From Mesostigma viride (Eukaryota > Streptophyta > Mesostigmatophyceae > Mesostigmatales > Mesostigmataceae), in the NCBI GenBank assembly GCA_009746045.1, contig RPFO01000175.1:1375001-1439000 (forward strand): 64,000 nucleotides of DNA, in the 5' to 3' direction. Position numbers and translations under genes: made by a program. A model generated the notes under the pieces. The model saw only the letters and a list, made by a program, of their open reading frames with translations. It ran no database searches and had not been told where the DNA came from. Positions 22,651 to 33,864 of the stretch are shown here, one piece after another (position 1 is the first letter of the stretch; every line of letters begins with the position of its first letter).

Positions 22651-22683
22651 AAAACCCTTGCACAACAGAAATGCAATAGTACG

Positions 22684-23334
22684 AGTTAGCGAACAGCCAG
22701 AACTGTGAGTTCCTGGTCTCTCGCGCCACACAACGGGATGAGCCAAAGTTGCAAAGGCAGCAACCTTTTAACCCGTGCACCAAGCCACGACCACGGTGAG
22801 CGGTTCCACGACCAATGTGGGAGCCTCGGTTCGTGCTTGCCAAGATAGCTGGTCATCCCCCATGACCAAGCTATATCCTTTGCGTTGTTCCTCGTTCCCA
22901 TCGGCGTGACGAGGCACGTGCAGTCATGCAAGCAAATCCCCAACGTCCACTGGCATCAGTGCAGAGCCAGGACGAACTGGATTTGCCTAGACTCTGCAAC
23001 CTAGGAAGTACAGGACCTGTCACAAGCCTGCAAGGCCTAGTATCCTTGCAGACCTGTGCCAGCCCTGCTGTATTCCACCAGCCACAGGCTGCTGCTCCTC
23101 TGGCCTACGTGGACCACAGTCACGTGATAGTCAGGCTAAGCCTGTGCAGGCACGGCCTGCCACGTGTCCTGTCCACTATACCAGAGGACTGTACCTTAGT
23201 CGGCCACGGACGGCTAGGACTTCGGGACCTCATATCTTTCTCGTCCCTTGTCTGTTTCAGGCGGTCAGCACGGCGTTGGAAAGGTCTTTCCAAACTGCAT
23301 CCACTTAGCATATTGGTTGCCCAAAATGCTAACT
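22684..23334 (-). repeat. 5' LTR of Copia-2
   Basis: Partner of 14,890-15,535. The minus-strand bases next to its inner end (CGTACTATTGCATTTC) are where a primer-binding site should be, but they do not resemble the common initiator-Met tRNA 3' end, so the primer is unknown. Confidence 0.92.
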
Positions 23335-23339
23335 GCGTC
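23335..23339. repeat. Right target-site duplication of Copia-2 (GCGTC)
   Basis: Identical to 14,885-14,889. Removing Copia-2 and one copy of GCGTC rejoins the Copia-1 gag frame without a shift. Confidence 0.85.
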
Positions 23340-23918
23340 CTCCCTCAGCTTGACAAAGTCTTCAAAGGCGTGGACCACTAGCTGCCCCTTGATGGGCTTG
23401 TAGTCCAGGTACTCTTGCTTCAGGTGAGAACCATCTATGGTCCTCTTATCACTCAGGAACACCCTGAGTCGCGTCATAAACGCAGCCCAGGTATCCCCCG
23501 CCGTGTGTCGCTCCCGGACGAACTTGAACAGCCGCCTTGCCGACTGCCTTATGTAGGCACTAGACGCCAGGATGCGAAGCTTGTCACCGGTGTAGATGTC
23601 CGTGTACAAGTTCATGTCCTCTAACATCCTCTCCGCGTCCCGGGGCTGCCAATTGTCCTTGATGGACTGAAACTGGCTTAGCACTGCGTACCCTTCAGCC
23701 ACGGTCGGCCGCCTAGGTGCTGCTTGATCTGCAGCTGGCGCGTTCTGACCGCCCTGAGATCCTTGGCTCTGATCATCTGTCAGCGCAGCCTGGTCTCCCA
23801 GCGCCTGGCCGTCACCGCGTCCATCGCGTCCATCGCGTCCATCACGTCCATCCATCCCAGCGCCGCGCCGCTCATAGCCCATACCGCGCCCTCGTTGGTC
23901 AATAGCACCCTCACTCAT
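23335..23918 (-). pseudogene. gag: Copia-1 gag, 5' half (before the insertion point)
   Basis: Starts at the Met at 23,918 (MSEGAIDQRGRG). A Gly/Arg/Asp-rich N-terminus is followed by the helical Gag core: MLEDMNLYTDIYTGDKLRI, SARRLFKFVRERH, WAAFMTRLRVFLSD and HAFEDFVKLREDA. The native frame then runs into the Copia-2 LTR. The missing continuation is at 14,889-14,307. Confidence 0.8.
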
Positions 23919-24020
23919 GATGGCCCCTGTTCAGATCTACTACAGCCAGCCAAGTGGCCAAGCAGCAATTAAAGCAATATAAGCTACTGAACAGGAAGGG
24001 AAAATGACAAGTGTTACCAC

Positions 24021-24546
24021 TCAGTCAAGACCACCACGGTCACCCACGGGCGCTTCCTCGTTCTCCTTGTCGCTGTCGCTGTCGCTGTCGCTCACAACAA
24101 TAAGCTCTGGCACCCTGCTACCTGCTGCGCCGTCGTCGGCCCGCTGTCGGCCCGCGATGACAGCGTCGTCACCGTTAGTGTAGTAGACAGATGACAACCC
24201 GTCGTTAACGCCTCGCGGATTGTATCTTGGCACCTCGTGGTCGCCAAGCGCCTCGTCGCCTAGACCAGCGACCCCCACAGCTCCCACCTCAAGGTCACTG
24301 TCGTAACCAAGAGGGGTGAACTCCTCCCAACGCGTCACACGAACGCGAAGAGGTTGGGGCAGTTCCTGAAAAGGAACTCTCCCTCGCTCCGGAATCCTGC
24401 CGACTCGTGTCGCACGCTGACCTCCGGTGATGGCTTCCGCAGCCGCCTCGACCTCTGCCAGCCGCCTGTAGCGCTCCGCCCCGCGTCGCTCACGTCGAAC
24501 TGGTCCCGCTGCAACACCCTCGTCGCCGATTACGCCTGCGAACCCC
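24021..24546 (-). CDS. Extra ORF upstream of gag in Copia-1, 5'-truncated
   Basis: One minus-strand frame is open from about 24,540 to a stop near 24,021. It reads RRLAEVEAAAEAITGGQ early, VPFQELPQPLRVRVTRWEEF mid-way and ends with an acidic VVSDSDSDSDKENEEAP tail. It occupies the same position, just upstream of gag, as the Copia-2 extra ORF. The sequence changes character at about 24,546, where the element appears truncated, and no 5' LTR follows. Confidence 0.45.
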
Positions 24547-24559
24547 CATGCACACCTGG

Positions 24560-25680
24560 AATTGTACTACATTTTTCAAATTGTACTTCAGTTTTGAAAG
24601 TTGCATTTTCATGCATTTAAAGTTTCAACTAAAGTCTTTGAGGAAAAAAAAGTTCGGCGGCGGCCGTGGCACCGTTGCACCGTTGCACCGTTGCACCGTT
24701 GCACCTCAAATTGCATATATGCACACACCTTTGCACATGCAATTGTTATCCATGGGATTTATGTAGGTGGATGGGTCATGCAAGGGTTACCTAGATGCTC
24801 ATGACACCGTGCCACCGTGGCGCCGTTGCACCGTTGCACCGTTGCACCGTTGCACCTCAAATTGCATATAAACACACACCTTTGCACATACAATGGTTAT
24901 CCATTGGGATTTATCAAGGGTAATGGGTCATGCAAGGGTTACCTAGACATGCTCATGACACCGTTGCATCGTGGCATCGTGCCACGTGCCACCGTGGCAC
25001 CGTGGCACCGTTGCACCGTTGCACCGTTGCACCGTTGCACCTCAAATTGCATATAAACACACACCTTTCGGATTCATTTGCAGATCGCGTTTTCCGCGTT
25101 TTCCGCGGCCCGGCACTGAACGCAAAGGTTTTCACCTTTGCGGAGTGTCTGATCAGAACACACCTTTAAGCACATGCAATTGTTATCCATGGGTTTTATG
25201 TAGGTGGATGGGTCATGCAAGGGTTACCTAGATGCTCATGACACCATGGCACCGTGGCATCGTGCCAGCGTGCCACCGTGCCACTGTGCCACCTCAAAAG
25301 TTGCATATAAACACGTACACATATTTGCACATACAATGGTTATCCATTGGGATTTATCAAGGGTAACATTTGGGTCATGCAAGGGTTACCTAGACATGCT
25401 CATGACACCGTTGCATCGTGGCATCGTGCCACCGTGCCACCGTGCCACCGTGCCACTGTGGCACCGTGGCACCGTTGCACCGTTGCACCGTTGCACCTCA
25501 AATTGCATATAAACACACACCTTTCCGTTTTTCCGCGTTTTCCGCGGCCCGGCACTGAACGCAAATGGTTTTCACCTTTGCGGAGTGCCTGATCAGAACA
25601 CACCTTTGCACATGCAATTGTTATCCATGGAGCCACCATGCCACCGTGCCACCGTGCCACCTCCACAACGGTATGAAAGT
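24560..25680. repeat. Complex satellite with (GTTGCACC)n blocks
   Basis: Five irregular copies of a 120-270-bp unit. Each has an octamer run (GTTGCACC, GTGGCACC or GTGCCACC variants), then CTCAAATTGCATATAAACAC, then GGTTATCCATTGGGATTTAT and GGGTCATGCAAGGGTTACCT. Two copies (about 25,088 and 25,522) carry an extra segment with TTTTCCGCGGCCCGGCACTG. No coding potential beyond the artefact of the octamer. Confidence 0.8.
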
Positions 25681-25950
25681 GCCAAAAAATGCCCTTATAA
25701 GCCCTACATGGAGCAAATGGAGTCCAAACATGCTAGATATTGGTAGGCAGCATGTCCAGGACACCAGTAGAAGGAATTTGACTTTCCAGAATTTTCCGAC
25801 ATCGGTTGGTCTATTTTTGGCATGTCTATTTTTAGCAACTTTCCAGATTTTAATATAAACAAATACCACTTAGTATGCAAATAAAGAGCTCCTGGCCTGG
25901 CTATTTGCAGGTAGGCTAATGCTCATGTCTACCAACTGTGCACCAGGTCC

Positions 25951-26520
25951 CATGGTCATCTGACCTCATTTGGTGACAAACTGCCACCAAATGCTAGCAA
26001 AAACGCACTGTTTCACCACATCTCATTGCAGTTTCCATAGAAGGTGTGTTCAGTCGAGGCTGGAAATTTGCAATCACATTGCACATCATAAATGTAGACA
26101 TGGCACAAAAAATCAGGTCCATCGTACTGTATTTGGTAACAAAATGCCACCAAATGCTAGCAAAAATGTGCGTTTTTCGCGTTTTTTAGACACATTTCAT
26201 GACAGTTTTCATACAAGATGTGCTCAGTTGGGGCTGGAAACTTGCAAGCATATTAAATATCATTATTGTAGACATTGCACAAAAATTCAGGTCCGTTGTA
26301 CTTCATTCATTGACAGCTCGCTACCAAATGTGAGAAAAAATGTGCGATTTTTGCATTTCCGCCACATTTCCAAGTGCAGTTTCCCATGCCAGGTGTGCTC
26401 AGTTGAGGCTGAAAACAAGCGCGCATGTTAATCATCATCATTTCAGACATTGCACAAAACTTAATTCAGGTCCATCAAGTGTCATTGGGTTCACTGGTCC
26501 ATGCAACACCTGCCAGTTTC
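25951..26520. repeat. ~170-bp tandem repeat, over three copies
   Basis: Copies begin at about 25,951, 26,118, 26,291 and (partial) 26,471 and share CACCAAATGCTAGCAAAAA, a diverged GTGTGCTCAGTNGNGGCTGG and GTAGACATNGCACAAAA. Moderately diverged; not coding. Confidence 0.75.
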
Positions 26521-26529
26521 CAGCTAATC

Positions 26530-28080
26530 ACTCAACCTTGGATGACAAAGTTCTTTTGTAACGGTATGGCCAACTCCCACCAACTGTGTTGCTAACTGTT
26601 CAGACCTTGCACAGATAATATAACACAACTTTTGTGACACATAGACAAAGATATATGAATATGAACAGTGGCTAGACATGGCTGTATATATGTGCATGTG
26701 GCCATGCTCAGGCAATTTTCAAGTAGGGGCTTGTTAGACATAAGAACTAGACATAAGAACTAGCTAGACCTTTTCAGTGGTTTTCCATTTGCGGGTATTT
26801 CCTCGTAAATGGTGGGAGAGCGATCGCAGCAATGGTGCTCACCACTAGACACTCCCGGCCAGCTAGGCTAGAAACACACGCCCTGATCAAGCATGCTGTT
26901 TCCGGCCCCACCGTCTAGGTCATCTAGTCGCTCCACACGTAAGCCAGCCATAATTTCAATGCACAAGGATACACATTTCCATCACCATTCATCTTCATCA
27001 TCCTGAACGACTCGAAAACGCGGAAAAGATAACGGCAGGCTCGAGCTACCATGGTCCGGATTCTCCCGATTTCTGGCCTGCGCTGGTTGTCTCTTTGATA
27101 AGAACTGCCAGCTGTCACGTTCGCTAGCATGATCAGTTCAAACCCACAGCATGCACGGTAGTCGCAAACTCAGCTTGGCAATGTAGTAATCTAATCATGC
27201 CAGGCATCTTGGCGGTCGGCATGGCTGCGATGTGTTTTGTGCGCCTTGATTCGGTAGCAGCACATCCCTTGGCAACCGGCCCGCCTGACTAAGGTTGCCA
27301 CACATGGTCCTCTGCATCACCATGGATGTCCCCATGTCCCTGTCTCTGTTATAGGGGTTCACGTTGCTGGCGATGCAGCTTCCAAGTTGGACTAGATCTC
27401 CTCAGCCAGCGCTGTGGTGCATAGCCAGACAGCTCATACACTGCTCAGTTGCTACCTCGAGGTTGCCGGCTTGAAATGTGCCACCAAAGGACTGCACTTG
27501 GCCGCCATCATACCTAGCATGAAGAAGCCACTGCACAACCCCGGTGAGCCGCTTGGCCACCATACCGCAGTTGTCTTCAACAGATAGTGCAAGGCCAATG
27601 GCCTCTTCACAGGCACGTGCCTTGTGCTCATGCTCTTGCTCTGGCCCTTGTCAGCATGAGATGCACGCCCTTGCATGCTTCACCATGTTTCTCCAAGCCA
27701 TCCGTGACTACTTGCTTCAGAAATGTCATTCAACTCCTGCTCGTCCTCAGCCACCAGACTGCCTAACTAGCTGGTGCCCCATCCCTCACTTTGGCGAGGA
27801 CTGCGATTCTGGCTAGCAGCTTAGCGATCGTGCGTGGTTGTGCCCGAGTTTCTGGGTTAGTGGCAGTGGCATTGGAGCAAGAGTTGTTGAGCATGTGCGT
27901 GTGTCTATCCTCTTGACAAACAACCCCTCGCACCCCTGACATTGAGGAGTTTGGCCATGTGCCACATGGCAGGTTGCCAGAATTCCGCAAACATGCATCA
28001 TAGGGAAATAAAGGATGGCTGGTTGAGCACACGACATGAGTAAACAAAATACACAGCGCTGGTGCTGTCCGATATCCCCT
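26530..28080. other. Spacer without recognised genes
   Basis: Short frames only. The only repeat seen is 27,033-27,100, a relative of 170-260. Confidence 0.4.
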
Positions 28081-28087
28081 ACATGTG

Positions 28088-28591
28088 AAGACCAAATGGT
28101 GGTGGCACGGAGTATAAAATTAATGGTGGTGGCACGCCGCCATTGTTGTTGTTGTTGTTGTGTCCCACGCCGCACACCGGTGGAGTACAATTTGGTGGTG
28201 GCACGGTGTGCCGGTGCAACGGTGCAACGGTGCAACGGTGCAACGGTGCAACGGTGCAACGGTGCAACGGCCAGTGATTGGCCCGTTGCTGATTTGCTGA
28301 CATGCAGCCTAATAAAAATTGGCCGCAAATTCGTCCGGTCGCACGTGGGCACAAGATTTGCGGCCAATTTTTACTAGGCTGCATATCAGAAAATCAGCAA
28401 CGGGCCAATCACTGGCCGTTGCACCGTTGCACCGTTGCACCGTTGCACCGTTGCACCGTTGCACCGGCACACCGTGCCACCACCAAATTGTACTCCACCT
28501 GTGTGCGGCGTGGGACACAACAACAACAACAACAATGGCGGCGTGCCACCACCATTAATTTTGTACTCCGTGCCACCACCATTTGGTCTTT
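28088..28591. mobile_element. ~504-bp near-perfect palindromic (foldback) element
   Basis: The left arm (from 28,088, AAGACCAAATGGTGGTGGC) is mirrored by the right arm ending GCCACCACCATTTGGTCTT at 28,591, with the centre at about 28,340. Each arm holds, in order, a GTT run, CCCACGCCGCACA, an octamer block (about eight GGTGCAAC units) and GGCCAGTGATTGGCCCGTTG. Only about 20 bases at the centre are unpaired. It is a MITE-like element with satellite octamers inside both arms. Borders are the extent of the palindrome; no target duplication was confirmed. Confidence 0.8.
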
Positions 28592-28599
28592 ACAGGGTC

Positions 28600-29900
28600 A
28601 GCTCACTTCCTTAGTGATTTCGGCACCTCAATTAGCGACAATTTTCGGTTCATTAGTACGGTTTACCCGAGAAATCTGGTGATACTGATTAGTGACAATT
28701 CGTACCCGACCAAATCCGATCCGAAAGCACTAACGACGCGAGTAATTAGTACATGCAACTCACTTCATTAGTATGATGGCGAGGTCGTCAGCTCGTGGAG
28801 CTATGGAGACGGCATTTCCCATTCTTGCTGCGAAAACAATCGTTTCAGAAAGAAATCTGTGAAAAAATCTCGTGCTTATGTGTATAATTGCTACATTTCT
28901 CAGTCTGCATCGCTCCACGCTGAGGTTGGAGTCATGCATATAGCGACCGATTGCGATGATCAAAGAATGAAAAACTGGGCTATCCGGAATCGTGTGAATC
29001 GTGTGCCTACAGCTGCCTACGTGACGCGATCACTTCAAAAAGGCGTCGAATGCGGGACACATCCATGGGCTCCATCGTACAGCATTTTTGGGGCGGACCG
29101 AGGTAGCTGCCGATGGGAATGCCGTGAGAATACTGCGGAAACGTGCGTAAGTGAAAACTGGATACTGCTTGACCTCCGGAGCATCTGGTGAGCCGCAGTT
29201 CTGGTTTAGGGTGATAGGGTGGTTGAAAATGGAGGTCTAGTCAGGGTTTGTTATTATTTGTTGCGTTTCTTGCTGGAATTTTATTTTCCGGTGCTGTCGG
29301 TGGCCGCTGAAGAAATTCTTTGCGGGACCTAGGATGTGTGCTGTCCTTCCGTCTGGCACCGCTGCCGTGGATTCGACGGCCGCAAACACCTGCATTGATA
29401 AATTGCCGCACCTGACTGCGTCAATGTTATGGATGCTCAGGGTATTATGGCGCCTTGACTGTCATGTTGTCCATACGTCTTGCATGTGGCATTCATCTAT
29501 GTAACCTTTTGCCTCTTGCTGTTGGTTGCTTTGCTTTCATGCGCTTTATTTCATTTCCTTGGTGGGATTAGCCTGTGGAAGGCGGCCTCCCTCCTGCATC
29601 CTGTGTCGGCAGACATACTGACAGGCAGGATGAAGTGCAGGCAGAGGGGCAGGCGAACAGCCGTTTATATTTGCACACATGCTTGCCGCTGGTACGCTAG
29701 TTTGCGTGTATCTTTGCATGGTCATGTTTTGGCAGGCCTGGACAGATATGTTCAAATATGGTCGCATGCGTGCATGCACGCATGCATGAATGGGTTTACG
29801 CATGTTGCCAGCCACATAGGTAGGCACGTGGGAACGCTCGCAAGCTGACGACACTACCAGGTCAGGCTGGTCTGGACCTGGAAGACACACAGGAGGCAGG
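28600..29900. other. Spacer without recognised genes
   Basis: Frames of about 110 codons occur on the plus strand (28,859-29,191; 29,480-29,848) but show no domain and overlap minus-strand frames of similar length. Confidence 0.4.
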
Positions 29901-29920
29901 CAGCCTTGGATGGTGTGGTG

Positions 29921-29993
29921 GGGAGGGAGGGAGGGAGGGAGGGAGGGAGGGAGGAAGGGAGGAAGGGAGGGCATGACTGCGTGCGTGCGTGGG

Positions 29994-30081
<88 letters not shown>

Positions 30082-30262
30082 TCCGTCCGTGCGTGCGTGC
30101 GTGCGTGCGTGCGTGCGTGGTTATATGGGTGGGTGGGTGGGTGGGTGGGTGGGTGGGTGGGTGGGTGGGTGGGTGGGTGGGTGGGTGGGTGGGTGGGTGG
30201 GTGGGTGGGTGGGTGGGTGGGTGGGTGGGTGGGTGGGTGGGTGGGTGGGTGGGTGGGTGGGG
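29921..30262. repeat. Compound tetranucleotide microsatellite
   Basis: Three pure blocks in series: (GGGA)n with some A-rich interruptions at 29,921-29,971, (GTGC)n at 29,977-30,119 and (GGGT)n at 30,126-30,262, about 80 units in all. Proteins predicted here (CVRACVRA, GGWVGGWV, PPTHPPTH) are artefacts. Confidence 0.95.
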
Positions 30263-30479
30263 AAGGTGTGCTTTTTATTATGATGATTAGCTAAGTTACG
30301 TGTGTGTTGTTGATGTACATGTTGACGTTGTATCATGGGCGTGTGCCCCTAAGTCTGCCTTCCTGCAATATCACATAATATATCATCTAGATGTGTTGTT
30401 GGGAACCTGACTATATATCCCAAACTGGAATGGTTGACATTCAACTATGGGATGAAACCCACGAAAAACAATTACTAGG

Positions 30480-31740
30480 AACTGCCATTTTTGTGCTATG
30501 TTTGCTAGCATCTGTCACCTATTTGTCATGCAAACAGTCTGAATTTCTTGTGGGCAGTTAACATAGATGTTTTTATGAGCTGTGCAAATTTCTAGGCTTG
30601 ACTGAGTTCATTGATATAGGCACCCATGTGTTGGAAACCTTGGAAAACCAAGAAAAACTGCATTTGGGGGGGGGTTCGCTACCATCAGTCACCATTTTGT
30701 CATCCAACCAGCCTGCAACTTTGTGGGCATGCTGCATGGGATGTGTTTAGAACATGTGCAAAGTTCCAGCTCCAACTGAGCTCTATTGGTGTCATTATGT
30801 ATGCATATGTGTGATAAAACCCTTGGAAAACCAAGAAAAACTGCATTCTTGGGGTATTTATGCTAGCATTTGTCACCTATTTGTCATCCAACCAGCCTGC
30901 AACTTTGTGGGCATGCTGCATGGGATGTGTTTAGAACATGTGCAAAGTCCCAGCTCCAACTGAGTTCATTTGGAGTCATTATGTATGCATATGTGTGATA
31001 AAACCCTTGAAAAACCATGAAAAACTGCATTTGGGGGTATTTATGCTAGCATTTGTCACCTATGAGTCATCCAACCAGCCTGAAACTTTGTGGGCATGCT
31101 GCATGGGATGTGTTTAGAACATGTGCAAAGTTCCAGCTCCAACTGAGCTCTATTGGTGTCATTATGTATGCATATGTGTGATAAAACCCTTGAAAAACCA
31201 TGAAAAACTGCATTCTTGGGGTATTTATGCTAGCATTTGTCACCTATTTGTCATCCAACCAGCCTGCAACTTTGTAGGCATGCTGCATGGGATGTGTTTA
31301 GAGCATGTGCAAAGTCCCAGGCCCAACTGAGTTCATTTGGAGTCATTATGTATGCATATGTGTGATAAAACCCTTGAAAAACCATGAAAAACTGCATTTT
31401 GGGGGTATTTATGCTACCATCAGTCACCTGTTTGTCATCCAACCAGCCTGCAACTTTGTGGGCATGCTGCATGGGATGTGTTTAGAACATGTGCAAAGTC
31501 CCAGGCCCAACTGAGTTCATTTGGAGTCATTATGTATGCATATGTGTGATAAAACCCTTGAAAAACCATGAAAAACTGCATTTTGGGGGTATTTATGCTA
31601 GCATTTGTCACCTATTTGTCATCCAACCAGCCTGCAACTTTGTGGGCATGCTGCATGGGATGTGTTTAGAACATGTGCAAAGTCCCAGGCCCAACTGAGT
31701 TCATTTGGAGTCTTTATATATGCGTACATGCCAGAAAGTG
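30480..31740. repeat. 184-bp minisatellite, about seven copies
   Basis: Period 184 bp is plain from the repeated CAGCCTGCAACTTTGTGGGC and GGATGTGTTTAGAACATGTG. The first copy (30,480-30,640) and the last are diverged, while the middle ones are nearly identical. ORFs of 69 codons recur once per unit and are not genes. Confidence 0.9.
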
Positions 31741-31925
31741 CTGAAAATACGGTATTCTTTGCTAGCAAATGTCACCATGTTACCATGCTGCCGACTCCCA
31801 AAATTTTTTTTGACCACATGGCATCATAAGATATCTGATAAGGAACCTTGGTGCCGAATTTGAGGTCAAACTGACCATTATTCCTTCTCCAAATAATTTC
31901 CAGGGGAAGAAAATGGGTTTTCGAA

Positions 31926-32290
31926 TGTGTGTGTCAAGACATGGCACGGTGGCACGGTGGCACGGTGGCACGGTGGCACGGTGGCACGGTGGCACAGTGG
32001 CATCCCACGTTGGGCAGTGCTTGTGGGCAATATAACATTAGTATTGGACGTTATGTTACCTCGTGACACCATACAAAATCATAAAATGGTAGTTTTATGG
32101 TGCAACGGTGCAACGGTGCAACGGTGCAACGGTGGCACAGTGGCACCCCACTTTAGGCAGTGCTTGTGGACATTATAACATTAGTATTGGACGTTATGTT
32201 ACCTCATGACACCATACAAAATCATAAAATGGTAGTTTTATGGTGCAACGGTGCAACGGTGCAACGGTGCAACGGTGCAACGGTGTCAAA
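31926..32290. repeat. Two-copy repeat with (GGTGCAAC)n / (GGTGGCAC)n blocks
   Basis: Octamer runs at 31,943-31,998, 32,098-32,135 and 32,240-32,284 flank two copies of a ~115-bp segment containing TTAGTATTGGACGTTATGTT and CATACAAAATCATAAAATGG. This is the same octamer family as at 24.6-25.6 kb and inside the 28.1-28.6-kb palindrome. Confidence 0.75.
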
Positions 32291-32299
32291 ACATGATGA

Positions 32300-32890
32300 G
32301 ACACTTACCTCCTACCTTTGGACCTAAGAGAGGTACAAAATAACAAAGTTGAAAAAAATCAATTTGTACTTGTGCTGTAGTACAAATCCAGGTGTGCCTG
32401 GGGAACGTATGTTGTACACCCGCACCCGCTGCTGCCTGCACGAAGGGTGGTCCCACGCGGAATGGGGTAGATTTTTGCAAGAAAAAAACGCTAATTTCAA
32501 TCGTCCGAAAACCGGACATTGCGCCGAAATTCTTGCCGAAAATTTGGCAGCCGAGCGAATTTTTCGCCCGACGGACTTTGCGCCGAAATTTTGTGTCTGC
32601 CGTGCTTCGAACTCAACCGACTCCTGCTGTTGCGTGCACTTTGTCCGATGCCTGCAGGCCACGCACGAATTTTGCGACCGAAATATGACGACTAGACAAG
32701 TTTATCGACGACCTACATCGATCTATTGCCACTTTTGAAGTCCTTGGCTTGCTAGCAGCTATTGATTATCAATGCCGGGAACAAAATTGCCGAAAGTTTT
32801 TATTGAATCAGTACATATATGTGCACATGTCCGTAATTTTATCATTCGCAATTTTGACATTGTCGGAGTATTTGACAACTTAGGCATTGC
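32300..32890. other. Spacer without recognised genes
   Basis: Overlapping short frames on both strands, no motif, no clear repeat. Confidence 0.35.
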
Positions 32891-32892
32891 GC

Positions 32893-33495
32893 CTAGAAAA
32901 AGGTGCCCCATCCGTCGATGTCAAAATCGCCGAAGGAGTACACTCCCTGGTACTGGTCTCCCCTGTAGTTGGGAGGCTCGCCTGTATACATTTTGGTGTT
33001 CCACTTGGCCCCGCCGTTCTCCGCAGCAGCCAGGAACTCCTGCTGGGCCTCGGCCCTCAGGCGCATCATTGATACATTGGGAGAGCCCGGAATTTCCGTG
33101 CTCTCCACCACCACTCTCGCCTGATTGTCAGGCACGCATTGGTAAGCAGGGTTCAAATCTGAATCGGGTGGCACCAGATCGATCATGCCATTGCCGAACG
33201 CAATGACACCTGCACCCCACTGTGCAGAAGGTCCGAGCAACTCTACATCAATTCTGATGTTTGCAGCGTGCTCATTTTTGTCGACCATCACATAGGTATG
33301 CTGAGAACCGAAAATATTGCTCTGCTCCATTTGTGACAGTGTTAAATTTCGGCAAGGTTGGCTGCTTGCAATCGACAGGAAATTGGTGACCCCGACAGCC
33401 AGACGCGCAAGGGTTATAACTGCAGGTAGAACCCAAAATTTGTCGATAAGGAGTAATGGAAGGGCACGACCACCAGTCACTAGTATTCGCTTCAC
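32893..33495 (-). CDS. Hypothetical protein, perhaps one exon of a larger gene
   Basis: An open frame of 200 codons. The last ~145 residues, from the Met in MEQSNIFGSQHTYVMVD, have normal globular composition (NIRIDVELLGPSAQWGAGV, MMRLRAEAQQEFLAAAENGG) and end GDFDIDGWGTFF before the stop. The N-terminal 55 residues look like intron or UTR read-through. No family recognised. It is on the same strand as, and 0.7 kb downstream of, the DDE-transposase-like gene; a link to it is not shown. Confidence 0.4.
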   Translation of the reverse strand: MKRILVTGGRALPLLLIDKFWVLPAVITLARLAVGVTNFLSIASSQPCRNLTLSQMEQSNIFGSQHTYVMVDKNEHAANIRIDVELLGPSAQWGAGVIAFGNGMIDLVPPDSDLNPAYQCVPDNQARVVVESTEIPGSPNVSMMRLRAEAQQEFLAAAENGGAKWNTKMYTGEPPNYRGDQYQGVYSFGDFDIDGWGTFF

Positions 33496-33651
33496 CGGAC
33501 ACCTTTTTCAGCTTCCGGATAAAATTCAGCAAGAGCAGCGGCGATTAGATACTAAATATTGCGTTATTGGTTCGTACCGTACCCAGACAAAAATTGTACT
33601 AGTGACGCAATTGTACTAGGCGGAATGACAACTGCGCCCGGCAAATAAGTA

Positions 33652-33864
33652 TTTATTGCTCCAACCCCACACCTAACTTGTTCCGGAGCTGTTCGAAGCG
33701 AAGAGCAATGGGAGGGATCGGACCCGAGCCAGATTTGAGTGCGGAACATGATGGCTGGCCTACCTCACTCCGAACATTAAGGTGGACCCGGGTTCGAATC
33801 CTGTCAGTGCTATTCGCTTCGAACAGTTCCGGAACGATTTTTTTTGTGGGGGTGGAGCAATAAA
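33652..33864. mobile_element. 213-bp MITE-like element
   Basis: Inverted termini TTTATTGCTCCAACCCCAC and GTGGGGGTGGAGCAATAAA, with a second inverted pair inside (GTTCCGGAGCTGTTCGAAGC against GCTTCGAACAGTTCCGGAAC). The middle carries GGGTTCGAATCC, a perfect tRNA B box, suggesting a tRNA-related or Pol III-transcribed origin, but no tRNA fold was found. No coding capacity. Confidence 0.6.

Larger units (their letters stand above)
14890..23334 (-). mobile_element. Copia-2: complete LTR retrotransposon nested in Copia-1 gag
   Basis: 8,445 bp, bounded by two direct repeats of 646 and 651 bp that begin AGTTAGC and end GCTAACT, with GCGTC duplicated outside. Order on the minus strand: 5' LTR, an extra ORF, gag, pol, polypurine tract, 3' LTR. 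The LTRs differ only by a few substitutions and indels, so the insertion is fairly young, yet gag and pol carry several frameshifts. It belongs to the same lineage as Copia-1 but is clearly diverged from it at the protein level. Confidence 0.9.

Noticed and set aside
14890-23334. The 646/651-bp direct repeats as independent MITEs
   Set aside because: They flank a gag-pol unit, have a polypurine tract on the correct side and a shared 5-bp target duplication outside the pair, so they are LTRs.
29906-30336. Predicted proteins of CVRA, GGWV and PPTH repeats
   Set aside because: Translations of pure tetranucleotide microsatellites.
33700-33820. Possible tRNA on the plus strand (GGGTTCGAATCC)
   Set aside because: It lies inside a MITE with inverted termini and has no matching acceptor stem.
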